Source: Nocardioides cavernae (lineage in GTDB: Bacteria; Actinomycetota; Actinomycetes; Propionibacteriales; Nocardioidaceae). From it: DNA of 64,000 nucleotides. The notes below the pieces were generated by a model. It made no database searches, had not been told where the DNA came from, and saw only the letters and a list, made by a program, of their open reading frames with translations. Below, one piece after another: positions 60,900-64,000 of this stretch. How positions within the stretch are numbered: the stretch's first letter is position 1; each line of letters begins with the position of its first letter. A program made the position numbers and the translations under genes. The stretch is taken from assembly GCF_013410035.1 (NCBI RefSeq), contig NZ_JACCBW010000002.1, positions 1,365,913 to 1,429,912 on the forward strand, given 5' to 3'.

Positions 60900-63482
60900 G
60901 TGCGAGCGTTCCGTCGATTCACCGTCCGTCCCGTCCTCCCCGAGCCCCTGGCTGCGCTGTCCGTCCTCGCGGGCAACCTGCGCTGGTCGTGGCACCCACC
61001 GACGCAGGACGTGTTCGCTGCGATCGATGCCGACCTGTGGCGCGAGAAGGCCGGCGACCCCGTCCGCTTCCTCGGCGCGGTCAGCCGCGAGCGCCTCGAC
61101 GAGCTCGTCGACGACCAGGACTTCCGCCACCGGCTCGACGCCGCGCAGGCCGACCTCGAGCGCTACCTCACCGAGGACCGCTGGTACGCCCGCAAGGCCG
61201 GCGCCGACGCGCCCCGCGCGATCGCGTACTTCTCCTCCGAGTTCGGCATTACGTCCGTGCTCCCGCAGTACTCCGGCGGCCTCGGCATCCTCGCCGGCGA
61301 CCACCTCAAGGCGTCGTCCGACCTCGGCATCCCGCTGGTCGGGGTGGGCCTGTTCTACCGCCACGGCTACTTCAAGCAGGCGCTCGACCGCGACGGCTGG
61401 CAGCAGGAGAGCTACCCCGTCCTCGACCCGGACGAGCTGCCGCTGACCGTCCTGCGCGAGGCCGACGGCTCGCGAGCCACCGTCTCGATCGCGCTGCCCG
61501 ACGGCCCCGACCTCGTCGCCCGGATCCTCGTGGCCCACGTCGGTCGGGTGCCGCTGCTGCTCCTCGACACCGACATCGAGGAGAACAGCGCCCACTACCG
61601 CGACGTCACCGACCGGCTCTACGGCGGCAACTCCGAGCACCGGCTGCGCCAGGAGCTGCTCCTCGGCGTGGGCGGCGTACGCGCGCTGCGGGTGTGGTCG
61701 CGCATCACCGGGGCCCCGGCCCCGGAGGTCTTCCACGCCAACGAGGGCCACGCCGGCTTCCTCGGCGTCGAGCGGATCCGCGAGCTGACGGTCGACGAGG
61801 CCGGTCCTCACCTCGACTTCGACACCGCCCTCGAGGTCTCGCGCGCCGGCACGGTGTTCACCACGCACACGCCCGTCCCGGCCGGCATCGACCGGTTCCC
61901 GCGCGAGCTCGTGTCGCAGTACTTCGGCGGCAACAGCCCGACCCCGGGCGTACCCGTCGAGCGGGTCCTCGCCCTCGGCGCGGAGGACTACGACGGCGGC
62001 GACGCCGGTGTCTTCAACATGGCCGTGATGGGCTTCCGGCTCGCCCAGCGCGCCAACGGCGTCTCGCAGCTGCACGGCCACGTGTCGCGCGGGATGTTCA
62101 ACGGCCTGTGGCCCGCCTTCGACGAGGCCGAGGTGCCGATCTCGTCGATCACCAACGGCGTGCACGGACCGACCTGGATCGCCCGCGAGGTCGTCGAGCT
62201 CGCCGCCAGCCGTGGCGCCGACGTCGACGGTGACGACACCGACGCGCTCTGGCCCCTGGTCGACCACATCAACGACCGCGAGATCTGGGACCTCAAGCGC
62301 ACCCTGCGCACCCGCTTCATCGACGACGCCCGCGACCGGATGCGCCGCTCGGCGCTCAAGCGCGGCTTCGCCCCGGCCGAGACGACCTGGGTCGACAGCG
62401 CGCTCGACCCCGACGTGCTCACGATCGGGTTCGCCCGCCGCGTGCCGACCTACAAGCGCCTCACCCTGATGCTGCGCGACCCCGCGCGCCTCAAGAAGCT
62501 GCTCCTCGACCCCGAGCGCCCCGTCCAGCTCGTCATCGCCGGCAAGGCCCACCCGGCCGACGAGACCGGCAAGCGGCTCATCCAGGAGATGGTGCGCTTC
62601 GCGGACGACCCGGAGATCCGTCACCGGATCGCCTTCCTGCCCAACTACGACATCGCGATGGCGCAGCCGCTCTACCCCGGGTGCGACGTGTGGCTCAACA
62701 ACCCGCTGCGCCCCTACGAGGCCTGCGGCACCTCCGGCATGAAGGCGGCGCTCAACGGCGGCCTCAACCTGTCGATCCTCGACGGCTGGTGGGACGAGTG
62801 GTACGACGGCAACAACGGCTGGGCGATCCCCTCGGCCGACGGCATCGAGGACCCGGACCGTCGTGACGACCTCGAGGCCAACGCGCTCTACGACCTCATC
62901 GAGAACGACGTCGTGCCGCGGTTCTACGAGCACAACGACGAGGGCGTGCCGCCCCGATGGCTCGAGATGGTCCGCCACACCCTCAAGTCGCTGGGCCCCA
63001 AGGTCCTCGCGACGCGCCAGGTCCGCGACTACGTCCGCGAGCTGTACGCCCCGGCCGCCCACACCGCACGCACGCTGAACGCCGACTACGCCGGCGCCCG
63101 CACGCTGTCGGGCTGGAAGGCCGAGGTCCGGTCCGCGTGGTCCGGCGTCCGCGTCGAGCACGTCGACTCCGAGGGTGTGGGGGACCAGGCCGAGGTGGGC
63201 GCCACCCTCGCCGTCAAGGCCTGGGTCGCGCTGGGCTCGCTGTCGCCGCAGGACGTCTCGGTCCAGGTCGTGCACGGCCGGATCGGCTCCGACGACGTGC
63301 TCACCGCCACCTCGGTCACGCCGATGGAGGTGGGGGAGTCCTACGACGGCAGCCGTCACCGCTTCGACGCGACCATCCCGCTGGCGTACTCCGGTGCGTT
63401 CGGCTACACGGTCCGGGTGGTGCCGCGCAACGACGCGCTGGCCTCCGTCGCGGAGCTCGGGCTGGTGGCCGAGCCGGCCTGA
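60900..63482 (+). CDS. glgP: Alpha-glucan (glycogen/maltodextrin) phosphorylase
   Basis: An 860-residue GT35 phosphorylase that releases glucose 1-phosphate from alpha-glucan. Typical segments: [58 protein letters not shown] and the PLP lysine region [19 protein letters not shown] followed by [11 protein letters not shown] at 60900 gives the expected N-terminus [11 protein letters not shown]. It diverges from glgE, so synthesis and breakdown of glucan share a control region. Confidence 0.95.
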   Translation: MRAFRRFTVRPVLPEPLAALSVLAGNLRWSWHPPTQDVFAAIDADLWREKAGDPVRFLGAVSRERLDELVDDQDFRHRLDAAQADLERYLTEDRWYARKAGADAPRAIAYFSSEFGITSVLPQYSGGLGILAGDHLKASSDLGIPLVGVGLFYRHGYFKQALDRDGWQQESYPVLDPDELPLTVLREADGSRATVSIALPDGPDLVARILVAHVGRVPLLLLDTDIEENSAHYRDVTDRLYGGNSEHRLRQELLLGVGGVRALRVWSRITGAPAPEVFHANEGHAGFLGVERIRELTVDEAGPHLDFDTALEVSRAGTVFTTHTPVPAGIDRFPRELVSQYFGGNSPTPGVPVERVLALGAEDYDGGDAGVFNMAVMGFRLAQRANGVSQLHGHVSRGMFNGLWPAFDEAEVPISSITNGVHGPTWIAREVVELAASRGADVDGDDTDALWPLVDHINDREIWDLKRTLRTRFIDDARDRMRRSALKRGFAPAETTWVDSALDPDVLTIGFARRVPTYKRLTLMLRDPARLKKLLLDPERPVQLVIAGKAHPADETGKRLIQEMVRFADDPEIRHRIAFLPNYDIAMAQPLYPGCDVWLNNPLRPYEACGTSGMKAALNGGLNLSILDGWWDEWYDGNNGWAIPSADGIEDPDRRDDLEANALYDLIENDVVPRFYEHNDEGVPPRWLEMVRHTLKSLGPKVLATRQVRDYVRELYAPAAHTARTLNADYAGARTLSGWKAEVRSAWSGVRVEHVDSEGVGDQAEVGATLAVKAWVALGSLSPQDVSVQVVHGRIGSDDVLTATSVTPMEVGESYDGSRHRFDATIPLAYSGAFGYTVRVVPRNDALASVAELGLVAEPA

Positions 63483-63489
63483 GGGCCGC

Positions 63490-64000
63490 TCAGCCGCAGG
63501 TGGCGGGCCCGCCGCGCGTCGGCTGCCGGAGGGGCGTACGCGACTCCTCGACGAGGCGCGTGCCGGTCAGGCGGTAGGCCGTGCGCTCGCCCTGTCCGCT
63601 CCCGCGGTGGAACCAGTGCACCTGCAGACGGCGCCCGGCGCAGCGGAACCCGACGTCGTCGCCGCCCTCGGTCGCCGTCACGAGGACGGCCGGGTCGCGG
63701 CCGAGGAGGACGGGGCGCAGCGCACCCCGGTGGAGGGTGAAGAACCCGTAGGCGTGCGCGCTCGGGTCGCCCGGCACCGGACCGAAGTCCACCAGGACCT
63801 CCGGAGCGCCCGACCCCAGTGCGTCGCGGGCCGGCCGCGCCGTGATGCCGGTGGTCGAGAGGCCCCGGGGGACGCGGCCCGTGCCCCGCACGGCGCGGCC
63901 GCGGACCTGCGTGGTCACGACGAGCTTCCTGCCCCGGACGACGCGGACGGACGACCCGGTCGCCTGCTCCGTCGCCGTGGCGACGAAGGACGTCGAGCCG
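63490..64000 (-). CDS. Hypothetical protein, 5' end outside the window
   Basis: The frame is open to the right edge; about 169 C-terminal residues are visible and more coding follows upstream. GTG at 63918 is an internal candidate but GC-biased codons run on to the edge. The chain is Arg/Thr/Val-rich and beta-like with segments EVLVDFGPVPGD, AYGFFTLHRGALRPVLLG and two cysteines (GFRCAGRR and the terminal ATCG) that could form a disulphide, suggesting an exported domain. No named family is recognised. Confidence 0.6.
   Translation of the reverse strand, partial: GSTSFVATATEQATGSSVRVVRGRKLVVTTQVRGRAVRGTGRVPRGLSTTGITARPARDALGSGAPEVLVDFGPVPGDPSAHAYGFFTLHRGALRPVLLGRDPAVLVTATEGGDDVGFRCAGRRLQVHWFHRGSGQGERTAYRLTGTRLVEESRTPLRQPTRGGPATCG

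Noticed and set aside
57038..60976. A single 1312-residue protein fusing a GlgE-region frame to TreS
   Set aside because: The first 700 residues are the wrong frame of glgE (Arg/Pro-rich). The real glgE ends at 58789 with intact motifs, and TreS begins at TTG 58792 behind AGGAGG.

Overview
The window is high-GC (about 70% or more) DNA from an actinobacterium, most likely Nocardioides or another member of the Nocardioidaceae. The supports are the order rho-rpmE-prfA-prmC-Sua5-wecA-atp, a NucS mismatch endonuclease, a mycobacterial-type GlgE alpha-glucan operon, DUF2550 after atpC, and many GTG starts preceded by a -10 box only 6-8 nt upstream (leaderless mRNAs). No rRNA, tRNA, CRISPR array or transposase was seen. 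Both ends are cut: rho is open at the left edge and a secreted-type hypothetical is open at the right edge. No gene-free stretch exceeds about 270 bp.

Layout. 1-14.4 kb: core genes. A divergent Rho is followed by ribosomal protein L31, release factor 1 and its methyltransferase, a Sua5-type tRNA-modification enzyme, a WecA-like lipid-linked sugar transferase, the complete F1Fo ATP synthase operon and DUF2550. 14.4-20.9 kb: a LacI repressor diverging from an MFS transporter across a 34-bp palindrome, a SWIM/SNF2 helicase-like protein, a cobalamin adenosyltransferase and a STAS protein. 21-29.3 kb: ethylmalonyl-CoA mutase, D-amino-acid oxidase, a histidine phosphatase, a small Cys/Lys-rich protein behind a DtxR/IdeR-like box, DUF952, NucS, a GNAT-like/MOSC fusion, a tandemly fused 3-hydroxyacyl-CoA dehydrogenase and a VOC protein. 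29.3-38 kb: a large LuxR-type ATPase regulator, small accessory genes, a CGNR regulator diverging from an EamA transporter, an AI-2E family permease and a long coiled-coil protein. 38-42.3 kb: crotonyl-CoA carboxylase/reductase, epimerase, acetyl-CoA acetyltransferase and MeaB. 42.6-53.7 kb: TetR-MMPL pair, SDR, GtrA, thioredoxin/TPR protein, pyruvate phosphate dikinase, Nudix, and an AbiEi/DUF559-like gene bracketed by two related palindromic elements. 53.7-63.5 kb: glgE-treS-mak-glgB, whose genes overlap by 4 nt, diverging from a glycogen phosphorylase across a 20-bp palindrome.

Two metabolic themes stand out. Acetyl-CoA acetyltransferase, 3-hydroxyacyl-CoA dehydrogenase, Ccr, epimerase, ethylmalonyl-CoA mutase, MeaB and the cobalamin adenosyltransferase form the front half of the ethylmalonyl-CoA pathway, with its B12 support, spread over 22 kb. 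Crotonase and the mesaconyl-CoA steps are not in the window. The GlgE pathway builds alpha-glucan from trehalose through maltose 1-phosphate, and phosphorylase degrades it.

The strongest oddities are three. The Rho at the usual rho locus has lost the Walker A lysine, the catalytic glutamate and RNA-loop lysines. The AbiEi/DUF559-like gene sits between two structured palindromes with covarying inner stems. The Val codon GTA is used almost only before CGN.
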